NCBI RefSeq assembly: GCF_964340395.1
Contig: NC_135556.1
Coordinates: forward strand, 666,001 to 730,000
From: Glandiceps talaboti
Lineage: Eukaryota; Hemichordata; Enteropneusta; Spengelidae
Direction of reading: 5' to 3'
DNA: 64,000 nt
Shown here: in pieces, positions 1 through 10,729 of the stretch
Position numbering within the stretch: the stretch's first letter is position 1
Layout: each line of letters opens with the position of its first letter
Translations under genes and position numbers: made by a program
Notes under the pieces: generated by a model
What the model was told of the DNA's origin: nothing
Database searches by the model: none
Seen by the model: only the letters and a program-made list of their open reading frames with translations

Positions 1-774
1 CTTTATACATTCTGCTTGATGCCCATTGATGTTTTTGAAGACAGCTAAATCGTTGTCTCTATATAGGCCAACATTGCTCTTCTGGTACTTTTCTGAGAGA
101 ATTGAGGATGTACGTACCTACTAGCTCACATATCTCAGCACCGTCGTAACTTCCCATTGTGACATCAAATTGGTCTCCTTGTTGTCCTTCTTAGCCCAAG
201 GGATTCCTTTATCGAATAGCAATGATTTTCTGCTGTGTATGAATATTTCAACATCTTGTTCCGATATGGTAGTATGTTGTTTTGCGAATATCAATGCTTT
301 CTTTAGTAGATTTGCGGTGATGGACAGGTAGAAATTGACGATATCAAACATTATAAAGGTGTAATTTGATTTATCGGGGATGATCTTGAACCAGTTGATT
401 ACTGCTGCCGAGTTTTTTCCATTGGTTCACTCATTTAGAACGTATGGTACTCTCATTAATACGGTCAAGTATCCTCTTACTGACCAGTCCCATTTCACTA
501 TTTTGGCTGGGTTAATTAATCGACATGTCGGGTTGTTGGTAAAATTCTCTTTGTGGTCTTTCAGAGTTATGAAGGCTTTTTGGGGGGCCATTATTTCTAT
601 TCTGTCATCAATGGTTAGGTCATATGCTATTTTCTTTGTCTTTGTATTGATGTTATCATACATTTTGTTGTTCACTATCTTGTAATTCTTGGTGATATTC
701 TCTCTTAGGAGCTTCTCGTACTGGTTTGTATCGGTTCGGTAAAAGTTTCTTGCTTTATCAACAGGGATAAGCAT
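1..774 (-). pseudogene. Degenerate reverse transcriptase, C-terminal part
   Basis: The minus strand encodes pieces of a reverse transcriptase in shifting frames. From 774 downward it reads IPVDKARNFY, then FITLKDHKENF, then (frame changed near 430) KSNYTFIMFDIVNFY, whose FDI-x-NFY is RT motif A. A motif like [12 protein letters not shown] follows. Another frame change comes near 160-120. At about 40-20 the catalytic box reads [11 protein letters not shown], where the expected second Asp of YxDD is Asn. I have seen this RT type in animal repeats with Penelope-like features, but the family name is uncertain. The fragment runs off the window start. Its N-terminal continuation lies at 5807-6054, separated by an inserted repeat. 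It is clearly non-functional. Confidence 0.75.
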
Positions 775-809
775 TTTTACCTCCCGTAAGGGTACGGGAG
801 GTATTAAAA

Positions 810-872
810 GGAGAATGTCTGTCTGTCTGTGTGTGTGTGTGTCTGTCTGTCTGTCTGTCTGTCTGTGTCATC
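810..872. repeat. TCTG/TG microsatellite in family A head
   Basis: A run of GTCTGTCTG and GTGTGT directly follows the family A head hairpin. The same layout recurs at 49210-49240 and 50430-50455. Confidence 0.9.
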
Positions 873-889
873 ATTTTCTAAAAATCGGC

Positions 890-2600
890 TGGCTCAATAG
901 ACCATTACCCGTCTCGCGGGTGACGCCATTGAGTGCATAGCAACCACATTCGGGTGGTCAAGCTGAAGTGTCAACCGCTTAGCAACACCATTGTTCTCGA
1001 CGTCACGTACAGTGCAATACGTATGATCATGGAAGTATACTTCCATGGTATGATAGATCAAGGGAAGCAAACTTTTAAAGTATGGTTGTAAAAACGATGT
1101 GCGTATGTGAAATTCATAACTAGCCGTCAGACGTGACGGTGATTTTTGGCCGTCTGGGCGCAGATGAAGAGCGGTTGAGATTGACAGTTTCAACATGAAC
1201 TTGAAAATATTACTAGAGTTGGATCCACTCGAGGATCGCAGGCCCTATGGTTGAAAACTTGCATGTCAGGTCGCGAATATTGTATTCCTATTTTTAAACA
1301 ACGTCTAAAATTTGATACAATGTCATAACTTTTCCATAGACTTTTTATACGTCGCGTAGCATCGTCTAAAAACCAACACAACAACGTGTACGCGATCACT
1401 TTACTGTATAACGTGCTGTTAATAGTTGGCAATGATGTAATTCTTAGTCCGTAATTCGTCAGCTAAATTCGTCAGGGTCCGCTAAAAACTTTGAAATCGG
1501 TTGAGAATTTTTTTCACTGTCTTTGATTTTATCATATACATTTATAAATGAGCTATATATATGCATTTAAAATTAAAATTTAGAGATACTATGTCGTTTT
1601 ATTTTACGAATTTGGACTAAGATCTACAACATGTTCATCGAACTCAAGTATAAACATGGCTGACACGTGCACGTGTTTCACGCATCGCCGGTGATTCCCA
1701 ATTCTAGTTCCTGACGATTGTATTCCGATTTTACTCTAAGTTATCTTCATACAGTACTAGTCTAGTTCATGACGACCGTATTCCGATTTTACTCTACGTT
1801 ATTAAGGTAGGGTAAAATTGGAATACGGTCATTGGGAACTAGACTGGTAGATATTGTTGTATGAAGATAACATGTGGTAAAATCGGAATACGATTGTCAG
1901 GAACTGACTATGATTTCCCGATCTGTGACGATAATTAAGAACTTTTCAATTCTGAACTCTAGGACAGAAACGGGACATTGGCACTCTAAAAATGTGTAAG
2001 ACTTTTAGCTTTCGTCCGTATTTGTCAACAGCGTAAATGTCAACGGTTCATAAGGGCTTACGGCTGGTGGATGTGTAGTAGTACTACGCCACACTTCATG
2101 TGCATTGCATTCTAATATACTTATATTGAATATTGGTGACAGGAAATGTTTCCACCATGTACATGTGTACTAATAATCAAAACTACTCGATTTTGCTTGT
2201 CATTAATTACCATTTCTCAAGATTGAAATATTATAGCCATCTAGTATGCTGCATAAGTTTGGCACTGACAACGTATTCCCAGAAATGACAGTCAGTTCGG
2301 AAATATAATGACAGTGTGACACTGGCGTATTTTTCTTTTAACTTGATGTTGACACGCTATATTTTCGCAACATGCTCTTTAGTTCGTGTACTTTCAATTT
2401 TTCAATGTCTTCCATGATGACTTAGGATTATAGATGGTCACAAACGGTAGTATTTTTTTCAGACTGATGCATTGACTTTCATATGAACAACATGGCCACT
2501 CCGCAAAGCTTGACCTCCGTAGCAACCGTTGCTAGGTTATTTGCATATCTCGCGAGATCTGCCGCGAGACGGAAAATACTCTATTGTAATGAAATTTGGA
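890..2600. other. Unassigned sequence within family A copy
   Basis: No coding feature can be supported here. The stretch interrupts the family A layout, where the tandem body should follow the microsatellite, so it may be one or more old insertions. It holds a 20-bp perfect zero-loop palindrome at 1028-1047 (CATGGAAGTATACTTCCATG) and a fold-back repeat at 1697-1908. Confidence 0.5.
1697..1908. repeat. Fold-back element, about 212 bp
   Basis: The left arm starts AGTTCCTGACGATTGTATTC and the right arm ends with its near-exact complement CGATTGTCAGGAACT. The arms are about 100 bp and meet near 1800-1803. Each arm contains two copies of a GTATTCCGATTTTAC motif, so the arm is internally repeated. 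There is no convincing target duplication. Confidence 0.75.
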
Positions 2601-2856
2601 ATATATAATCTTTAGGGTAATGGCTAGACCTGATTAGGTTTTGAGCCAGATCTGTTAATGTTTAATTAGAGAAATTTGCATATTAATGAAATCAACTAAT
2701 TAAGAAATATCTTAAGACTGCATACTTCAATTTCAATATAATCTAGTAAATTCGTTAAACATAACAACATACATTTGTCCTATAAAATTTGTTGTTACAG
2801 CGTTAACGAATAATTAGCATAATTAATTATTTTTTGATAATTAGGCTATATCTTAA

Positions 2857-4704
2857 AGTGTACATGCAAAGGTACATACTTTTTTTCGTAATTATGTTTA
2901 TTTTGCCATAAAAATAAAGGAAATCGGGTTTGTAATAGTACAATATAATTCTAACACGAGAAATTGCGCGAAAAATGAGGCACTCTCGGCTCAGCCACAG
3001 AGCACCTTCAGGTAAGTACCTCTCATTTGCATATGGATAGGACAGGATTTGGAACTTTATGACGTCAATGCAGGAACACAAACGCATTCATCAGTGTATC
3101 TTTACATGTAAATCCATTATGGTCGAACCAGAGGGTCAACTTCGAAACCCGTTTTCGCCAGAACCCGACGTTGGATATTGGTCAGATTCCTCAAGCGTAG
3201 AGCAATACACTCCAGCATTAACATCTGATGGTGTGATTTAGCCAAATTCATTCGAACCGACCGCTAGCAGTAAGATAGTTCCTCTGGTAGTGAATGAGTA
3301 TGTCCTAGTGAAGCCGTGTTGTTTACATAAACTAAAGGCTGTTATCGGCGTCCTTTATTGACATAACTATTCAATGGGTGGAAAACAGCTCCTGCAGACA
3401 TTTTAATCGTAACGAAAATTATCTAATATTTCCATACCCATCAAACATACAGAGATCGAATGAGAATGGCTTCAAGAGTTCCCCATAATATTCTCTCGAG
3501 TTGTTCAAATGTAGCATGTGTCATAACAGTACATTTGATCTATGGATGACCATCCAAAATCTTCGCGAAAGTAGACCCACAAATTCGTTAGAGCAGAACG
3601 TTTTGTTGGATAACCATCCCTCTTGAAAGCTATGTGTACACGTACTTTATTTCATTTTTTACTGTGTTCATTACCATCCACACAGTGACATGAAGTGGTT
3701 TCATCTTCTTTCAAAGCACATGCCATGTTCACTGAAGCCGGCCGTACTGTGGTGTATTGTGTATTATCTCCGACCAGTTTTGTTTGAGTTTTTTATGGAT
3801 AGACATGTCTTACGTTGTGGAAGTTATTTGACCTGGGAGCGTGAAGCTTAGTGCTGACTGTACTTTGCTGTGTCCATCCACTTTTGACATGTGATTGGCA
3901 TGACACGGTAATTGTTCAGGTAGACAAAACAATGGAAACAAAAATAGCAACATTATATATGAGCGTTGCGTCTTTTTACTTTGATATGATTCCGACGAAT
4001 CGATCTACATGTGATGTATCACAATGAAAACGATTGACTCCCAGCAACATTGAAATCAAAACATACAATCGGACTACACATTGTTTAAAAACAAATGCTT
4101 TCGTAGTGAAAATATTTTATGAAGCTAACTTGCTTTCTTGAAAACATCATTTCAAATTATTTTATTTGTCTTCCTTTTTTCGCTTTGATCATGGCTACAC
4201 CAGTGGCGTGGAGAACCCCGGCCACGGTAATATTTACCGGCTTTCACTGTATGGCGTCACTGTCCAGTTTTTACATGATTTCAACTGCCTTCACCCATTA
4301 TTACCTACTCAGTTATATCACTCAGAAATGTGTGTAGGGTGATCTTTCACTGCGCGGGTGCTGCCGACAAAACACCAAGGAACCATTGTTGTCGGAAGAC
4401 TAAACTGGTACACCACAATATGTACAGTTACAGATAATACTATATGGCAAGCATAATTAGTAATTCATAAGTAAACATTACACAAAGGCTAAGAAGGCTT
4501 TTGTAACACGTGGGACCTCGACACCTTTCGTGAGCTGGTTGAGGTGCCGAAGTTAGTCGAAGCACAGGGGATTAAGGGGGCAAGTATTTTTGCGACTTTC
4601 TTGCCAATGCGCGCAATATTTAGAGGTATGAATGCAATTTCATTTATTTTTATGGCAAAATAAACATAATTACAAAAAAAATTATCAACCTTTGCATGTA
4701 CACT
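2857..4704. mobile_element. TTAA-flanked TIR transposon, non-autonomous
   Basis: The sequence TTAA occurs at 2853-2856 and 4705-4708. Between them the ends are inverted: AGTGTACATGCAAAGGT at the left and ACCTTTGCATGTACACT at the right. Imperfect complementarity continues for about 70 bp, including CGTAATTATGTTTATTTTGCC. Removing the 1848-bp element plus one TTAA restores a normal family A unit (GCTATATCTTAAGAATGCATAC). TTAA duplication is typical of piggyBac and Kolobok superfamilies. No transposase is visible, so this is a non-autonomous copy and the superfamily cannot be decided. The segment at about 3400-4050 also occurs, diverged, at about 26460-27350. Confidence 0.85.
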
Positions 4705-4708
4705 TTAA

Positions 4709-5790
4709 AGAATGCATACTTCATATTCAACATAATTTAGTACATACGTTAACCATAAGAAAACACATAATCTATCAAGTTTGTTGATGTACCTTACAGT
4801 GTTAATGAATAATTTGCATAATTGATGATTTTCGGTAATTAGGCTATATCATAAGAATACATACTTCAATTTCAATATAATTCAGTACACACGTTAACCA
4901 TAACAATTGCATATGTCCTGTAAAGCTTGTTGATGTACCTTTCAGTGTTACTGAATAATTTGCATAATTAATGATTTTCGGTAATTAGGCTATATCTTAA
5001 GACTGCATACTTCAATTTCAATACAATTTAGTACATACGTTAAACATAACAGAGTGCATATCTCCTATAAAAGCTGTTGATTTTGTTCGAAGATTTAGTG
5101 AATAATTTGCATAATTAATTATTTTCAGTAATTAGGCTATATCTTAAGACTGCATACTTGAATTTCAATATAATTTAGTACATACGTTAACCATAACAAA
5201 GCGTATATGTCCTATTGTTGGGTTGTTGGGATTACTCATGATGGAGGAGATATTAATGGATGAATAAAAATGAACACACCACTGTATGCTTATACAACAC
5301 TACTGGAGAAGACAATACATCCAGGTGTACTTTATTTCAAAGTGATCCCCTGAGGGCACTATAACAGTATATTTGCATATTAGGTATAATGAATAATTCA
5401 CAACTATGTAAATGAGGTCAGTCACAGTGAATGTATATTCTAACACCTATAAAATATTTGATATAGCTTGCAGTCAGTTTTAATGAAAAATTGGCATAAT
5501 TAATGATTTTAGGTAACTAGGCAGTATCTTAAAAATGCAAGCTTCAAATTTCGTTTAATATGGTACATATATCAACCATAATAATATGCACCTGTCCTAT
5601 GAAGTTTGTTCCTACTTTTACCTTTAATGAGTATTTTGAATAATGAACAATATTCAGTAATTAAGCAGTATCATGCACTCTTCAAATTCCGTATAATTTG
5701 GCACATACATTAACCTAAGAAAGCACACTTGTCCAAAAACAAAGCCTGTTACCATACTTTTTTTTAGTTTTATGAGTTATTTGCATAATT
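4709..5790. repeat. 146-147-bp tandem units of family A
   Basis: Successive AGGCTATATC landmarks start at 4841, 4987 and 5134, giving spacings of 146 and 147 bp. The next one, at 5519, is displaced by the solo LTR. The units are AT-rich and diverged, with no coding potential. Confidence 0.85.
5216..5445. mobile_element. Solo LTR (230 bp) with CCTAT target duplication
   Basis: The insertion begins TGTTGGGTTG and ends TATTCTAACA, the TG...CA ends of an LTR with a short TGTT/AACA inverted repeat. It is flanked by CCTAT at 5211-5215 and 5446-5450. Neighbouring family A units read straight through this point (TGTCCTATAAAG), which shows exactly what was inserted. It is not related to the Gypsy LTR at 21063. 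No internal region remains, so it most likely arose by LTR-LTR recombination. Confidence 0.85.
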
Positions 5791-5806
5791 AGTTATTCCC
5801 TTACAG

Positions 5807-6054
5807 GAGGCATTCAGTTTAAATCTGGTCTTAGATCTCTTGATTTCCTTGATGTCATGTCTGAGCTTATTCTGGAAACTGTCATTCACACTTCTGAATG
5901 TTATGTTTTCTATCATCCTGAGCATGTCATCTTCAAAGGGCTTCATTGCTTCAATCTGGGGTGGGCATTTTCTAGTTTTGAATCCGAACTTTTCATCTTT
6001 AGGTTCATGATCGTCGTTTTCCTCTCCCTTCAGGTAGTAGAAAGCCTGCCATCT
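5807..6054 (-). pseudogene. Degenerate reverse transcriptase, N-terminal part
   Basis: The minus-strand frame from about 6050 reads YLKGEENDDHEPKDEKFGFK, then PPQIEAMKPFEDDM, then LRHDIKEIKRSKT. This is the segment that normally precedes the IPVDK...NFY motif seen at 774-730, so the two pieces look like halves of one gene split by the family A insertion. The upstream part overlaps in content with the separate fragment at 15560-15955 (YRDEND-like stretch). At its 5' edge the homology stops at an inverted repeat (6053-6108). Confidence 0.65.
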
Positions 6055-6108
6055 TGTGTTGCTAGCCATATTTGTAAAGGTTAATGTAAATATGGCTAGC
6101 AACACAAG
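6053..6108. repeat. Hairpin at RT/family B junction
   Basis: Two perfect 21-bp arms (6053-6073, starting CTTGTGTTGCTAGCC, and 6088-6108) are separated by a 14-nt loop. The right arm belongs to a family B sequence (AATATGGCTAGCAACA); the left arm is an inverted copy of it at the edge of the RT fragment. Confidence 0.85.
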
Positions 6109-6540
6109 ACTATGCTATGGCAACAGCCATGATAACATACATGTACATGTATATAGTTGAAGGTAACACCAGGACTGGCTAGGCAACCAGATAAACATAA
6201 ACAAAAAAACAGCTGTGCTACAACACCACTGTGCTATTTTCAAGATTATTAATCATAAGAATAGAGTAAGTGACATTGTAGCAAAACTGTACAATTTGTA
6301 TATTCTTTTTATGTTTATCTGGTTGCCTGGCCAGAATTTATATTTGAAGAGTTGTGATAAATATCAACAAAAAGAAGTGACTACAAATATGGCTAGCAAC
6401 AAGACCATTCCATGGCAACAGTCAAATGATAGCACTTATGGTAAAGGTAACAACATGGCTGGCTATGTAACCAGATAAATATAATCAAAATGTACAGTTG
6501 TGCTACAATGCCATTGGTGCTATTTTTATGATTATTTTTG
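6088..6540 (+). repeat. Family B tail fragments (two partial copies)
   Basis: AATATGGCTAGCAACA then GGCAACAGCCATGATA at 6090-6140, and again at 6388-6450, match family B units (see 37345-38820). Both are followed by a tail like ACAGTTGTGCTACAA (6208-6225 and 6491-6510). Confidence 0.7.
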
Positions 6541-8262
6541 AAAATTGGTGCATTTATTTTCTTAAATGCTTAAGGTGTGTCATGGCTAATTCGCTATGCA
6601 TAATTTTCTGTTATTGTCACTTCCATTTCAAGTGTTCTACATATGAGCGCGGGCTTCTAATATGTAAGCGAATTGTTGCATAAGTAATTACAGTGGTGAG
6701 CATAAAAATCGTGTACAAAGCTGGGAAAGTTTTAGGCCAATCACAATGATTCTGACCTAGAAATGAGGATATCCAAAGCCAACATTGTCATTACATCAAA
6801 CAATCCAATAGTTGTGACAGTGAAAATACAGGCACAAGACACTAGAATTTCTGTACAACTTTTCTCAACAACTAAAAAAAAGTATTGATCATCATAAATG
6901 TCGGGGTTATATTGTGAAGTACAACATGCGCTCATTGGGAATCTACATTGCAATTATAGCAATAAAGATGGTTTAGGTGTGACAGAATTCAGGTTATCTT
7001 TAAAAAAAAAAAGTACCAATCATCCTAGAATGAAAAGAATTAGTGTCATTGACTAAAATTTATTGTGCATCATTTGACGGTTGGTATGTGTGTCGGAATT
7101 AGCTGCAACAGACCGGTTAACTTTTAAAAAAGCACCAATCATGCATCATAGAATAACATTTAAAAAGGAAATGTTGGCAGCCAATTAAATGTAATATTTT
7201 AACTCAGACTACTATTTCTATAGTGGGCTGAGGCTTTAAAGAGGCAGATGTTTTCTTCACCTTTTGATTCAAATAGCTAAACTTTGATGTATAAAACTTA
7301 CTAATTTTCATCCAATAAAAAATGTCATCACCTACAATTTAATGTAAAATCCATAAAAGAATGTCTGACGTAAAATTAGCCAGAAATAGATTGCTTTTCA
7401 AACAGTAGAGGATGCCAAATTATGTATTAGTATTACATTATAGATGCATAAGGTAGTGTGACATCTTACCCATAATGCATTGCTGTAATTGTTGTGTATG
7501 CTGTGATAAGCTGCCATTTATAGTTTGTTTTAGAAGGAAAAGTAGAACTGGTGTTTTGGCATATATGTCGAACTTTACTTCTATGGTTTTCAGTTGTGTA
7601 GTTTCCATGGAGATTACCATTGGAATCATTGTTGTTTCCATAACAACCATTCCAGTTCACAGTTATCACTGGTTTTGCAGTAGTCAGAATCAAGTTTCAA
7701 CAGCAATAGCAATAATATTTGTATGGTACCCAAATTTTGCATGTCAAATTTCTAATAAACATCTTTTGAAGAAAATGCAAAGTTGCTGAAGTTGAAAAGT
7801 TGACCAGCATCGATATACTATTTTTCATGAACTGTTGGCAAATATCTTGCTTTCATTTATTTCCAAACAAAAATTATCACAGTTTAATGTCTTCAGTATA
7901 TCATGTGCTGAAATACTATGCATCCATAAACACATTAAACACAATATGGAAATCCTAGAATACACCAAAACTACTGTCACTAGAGGGCACTCTACTTCCA
8001 AAATGAGTGTGGGACCCCAAATGTTTTTGTCATATTTTGATTTTTCAAGTCTTTGATTACACCTGTGTTTGAATTTTGAAGAATCTGTAGTGTCATTAAA
8101 TACTTAATAGCGAGCCTCCATAAATGGTGGACTCAATCATGTAGTGGATTTTATTCAAACTATTTAATATTTTTTAGCATTCATATATTATTTTTAAGTG
8201 TAGTTTTTATTTCCATGTGATATACATGATTGTACATAATTAATATTTTGTTTCTTTTCCAG
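6541..8262. other. Intron/intergenic DNA, nothing recognised
   Basis: AT-rich sequence without a supported coding frame, repeat or RNA. The short open frames near 7440-7790 lie on both strands and look random. It lies immediately 5' of the first visible PPEF exon. Confidence 0.5.
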
Positions 8263-8299
8263 ATATGGTTTCATAAAAGAAGTAATGAGTAAATACAGA
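8263..8299 (+). CDS. PPEF: PPEF phosphatase exon 1 of those visible (37-bp micro-exon)
   Basis: The exon lies between a strong acceptor (TTTGTTTCTTTTCCAG, ending at 8262) and a donor (GTAGGT at 8300). It starts with one base finishing a split codon and then reads YGFIKEVMSKYR. In PPEF/rdgC phosphatases this is the short segment after the GNHE metal-binding motif (family pattern YGF-x-KE-...-KY), and it joins in phase 0 to the exon at 14534. It is too short to appear as an open frame. The exon before it, which should carry the GDxHG, GDxVDRG and GNHE motifs, was not found in the window. Confidence 0.75.
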
Positions 8300-8395
8300 G
8301 TAGGTATTTTTAAAGTAGGTATTTCATAACATTGATTTCTAGATGTTTGTTGTCATGGTGATGTACAGTGATGAAGTGTAAGCACCAAGTGATAT

Positions 8396-9756
8396 ACCCC
8401 ACATGTTGATACCAACACTCACCTACACACATACATGTTGATACCAACACACACCTACACACATACATGTTGATATCAGCACACACCTACACACACATGT
8501 TGATACCAACACACACCTACACATACACATGTTGATACCAATTAACACACACCAACACACACACATGTTGATACCAGCACACACCTACACATACATGTTG
8601 ATACCAATACACACGTACACACACACACACATGTCACACACACAATGTTGATACCAAAACACACCTATACACACATTTATACCAACACACACCTACACAC
8701 ACCTACACATACATGTTGATACCAACACACACCTACACACACACCTACACATACATGTTGATACCAACACACAACTACACATACACATATTGATACCAAC
8801 ACACACCTACACACATATATGTTGATACCAACACACACCTACACATACATGTTGAAACCAACACACACCTACACACACATGTTGATACCAACACACACCT
8901 ACACACACACATGTTGATACCAACACACACCTACACATACATGTTGATACCAACACACACCTACACATACACATGTTGATACCAACACACACCTACACAC
9001 ATACATGTTGATATCAGCACACACCTTACACACACATGTTGATACCAACACACCTACACATACCCATGTTGATACCAATTAACACACACCAACACACACA
9101 CATGTTGATACCAACACACACCTACACACATACATATTGATATCAATACACACCTACACATACATGCATGTTGATACCAACACACACCTACACATACATG
9201 TTGATACCAACACACACCTACACATACATGTTGAAACCAACACACACCTACACATACACATGTTGATACCAACACACACCTACACATACACATGTTGATA
9301 CCAACACACACCTACACACATATATGTTGATATCAGCACACACCTACACATACATGCATGTTGATACCAACACACACCTACACATACCCATGTTGATACC
9401 AACACACACCTACACATACATGTTGAAACCAACACACACCTACACATACACATGTTGATACCAACACACACCTACACATACACATGTTGATACCAACACA
9501 CACCTACACACATATATGTTGATATCAGCACACACCTACACACACATGTTGATACCAACACACACCTACACATACCCATGTTGATACCAATTAACACACA
9601 CCAACACACACCTACACACACACATGTTGATACCAACACACACCTACACATATACATATTGATATCAATACACACCTACACATACATACATGTTGATACC
9701 AACACACACCTACACATACATGTTGATACCAACACACACCTACACACACGCATGTA
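8396..9756. repeat. Minisatellite, about 30-bp unit (TGTTGATACCAACACACACC)
   Basis: Around 45 imperfect copies of a unit like TGTTGATACCAACACACACC plus TACACATACA. Unit length varies through CA-dinucleotide slippage. Each unit contains the short imperfect inverted repeat TGTTG-ATAC-CAACA. Open frames on the minus strand (MCVGVCWYQH repeats) are products of the repeat, not genes. It lies in a PPEF intron. Confidence 0.95.
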
Positions 9757-9784
9757 TATGTATAGACCATTAGATTTTTATGTA

Positions 9785-9924
9785 TAATCCCAGGAAATCA
9801 ATGTTATTTTTATGTCATAATGCTCCGAGTATGATTCCACTGACTAATACAAATTCAAATTTGTAGTCTGCAGAATCATACTAGGAGCATTATGACATAA
9901 AACTAACATTGATTTTGTGGGATT
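9785..9924. mobile_element. MITE-like palindrome, about 140 bp
   Basis: The left arm AATCCCAGGAAATCAATG is the complement of the right arm CATTGATTTTGTGGGATT, with a few indels. Complementarity continues through TTATGTCATAATGCTCC and AGTATGATTC almost to the centre (about 9845-9860). This suits a non-autonomous fold-back DNA transposon. The target duplication is unclear, perhaps TA. Confidence 0.75.
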
Positions 9925-9961
9925 ACTTATTTATCACATAATTTATGAGTTTTTCCACATG

Positions 9962-10690
9962 TTTTTGTAGCTCCACTGTCAGCAAAAGCTGAGCAGAGCT
10001 TTAGCGTTAGGTTGATTCTCGCCTCCATCATATGTCGTCTGTCCTTCAACTTTTTAGCTCCGCTGTCAGCGAAAGCTGAAAGCATAGCTTTAGGTAAAGG
10101 TTGTATAGAGTATAGAGAGTATAGGTGAATCATAGGTGTCCGTCAAACTTTTATATTTTCATCATCTTCTCCGAAAGTGACAGTCAGAATTCTTCGATAT
10201 TTGGTGTGCATGTTCCCTGGGGGAGGCTATTCAGATTTGTTCATGCCAAGTTGATCTGTGCCATTTTCAATTTTTTATGATTTTTTTTTCAAAAAATGAC
10301 ATTTTCATCATCTCCTCAACTACTTCTTGTCAGATTGCTTTGATATCTGGTGTGTTGATGCACAAGGGGTAGCTTACTCAGATTTGTTAATTTCAAGTCA
10401 GCACATGTTCTTTTCTATCTTAGATGATTATTTTTTGTAATAAAAAAAATTGAATATGTTAATGAGCATTGTAACCAACGCCATATTTGAAATCAGTCCA
10501 TGAGACTGAAGTAAACTGCCACTTTTAAAAGACACCATTGACGGCAGACAAGCAATGTAATATGCCATAGTCTGAATTCTACACATTGTGTGCTCAAATG
10601 ACAAGTGTTTGTTCGAAACAGGGTTGCAGACTTCAAATCCAAATTCTGCACCCCTTCTACAGAATGGTACATTCCTGTAGGTATTCCGTA
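9962..10690 (+). repeat. Family C interspersed repeat
   Basis: Heads at 9962 (TTTTTGTAGCTCCACTGTC) and 10051 (TTTTTAGCTCCGCTGTCAGC) are followed by TTAGGTTGATTCTC and TCGTCTGTCC. The body is shared with 53443-54060, for example GGCTATTCAGATTTGTTCAT and GCCAAGTTGATCTGTGCC. Non-coding. Confidence 0.8.
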
Positions 10691-10729
10691 TGCTCTGTAT
10701 ATACTCTGTAGTATATTAATACACTATTA

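Larger units (their letters stand above)
775..5806 (+). repeat. Family A interspersed repeat, inserted in an RT gene
   Basis: The head at 775 is TTTTTACCTCCCGTAAGGG, with a hairpin (CCTCCCGTA / TACGGGAGG), followed by a TCTG/TG microsatellite. The body is a tandem array of about 146-bp units recognised by GGCTATATCTTAAGA and GCATAATTAATGATTTT. The tail near 5790-5806 reads TTACAGGAGGCATTCAG, which resembles the tail at about 50190-50210. RT fragments in the same orientation lie on both sides, so the repeat appears to have landed inside an RT gene. It has since received a TTAA-type transposon (2857-4704), a solo LTR (5216-5445) and probably more between 890 and 2600. Outer limits are approximate. 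Confidence 0.65.

Noticed and set aside
1028-1047. 20-bp zero-loop palindrome as another mini-hairpin insertion
   Set aside because: No flanking direct repeat and no empty-site copy to compare.
4119-4337. 72-residue hydrophobic + strand frame
   Set aside because: It lies inside the TTAA transposon and has no recognisable domain or splice context.
8807-9675. Minus-strand frames of repeated Cys/Val/Trp residues (MCVGVCWYQH)
   Set aside because: They are translations of the CA-rich minisatellite; every frame is repetitive and no splice or start context supports a gene.
8396-9756. CRISPR-like array
   Set aside because: Units are contiguous with no unique spacers; it is a eukaryotic minisatellite.
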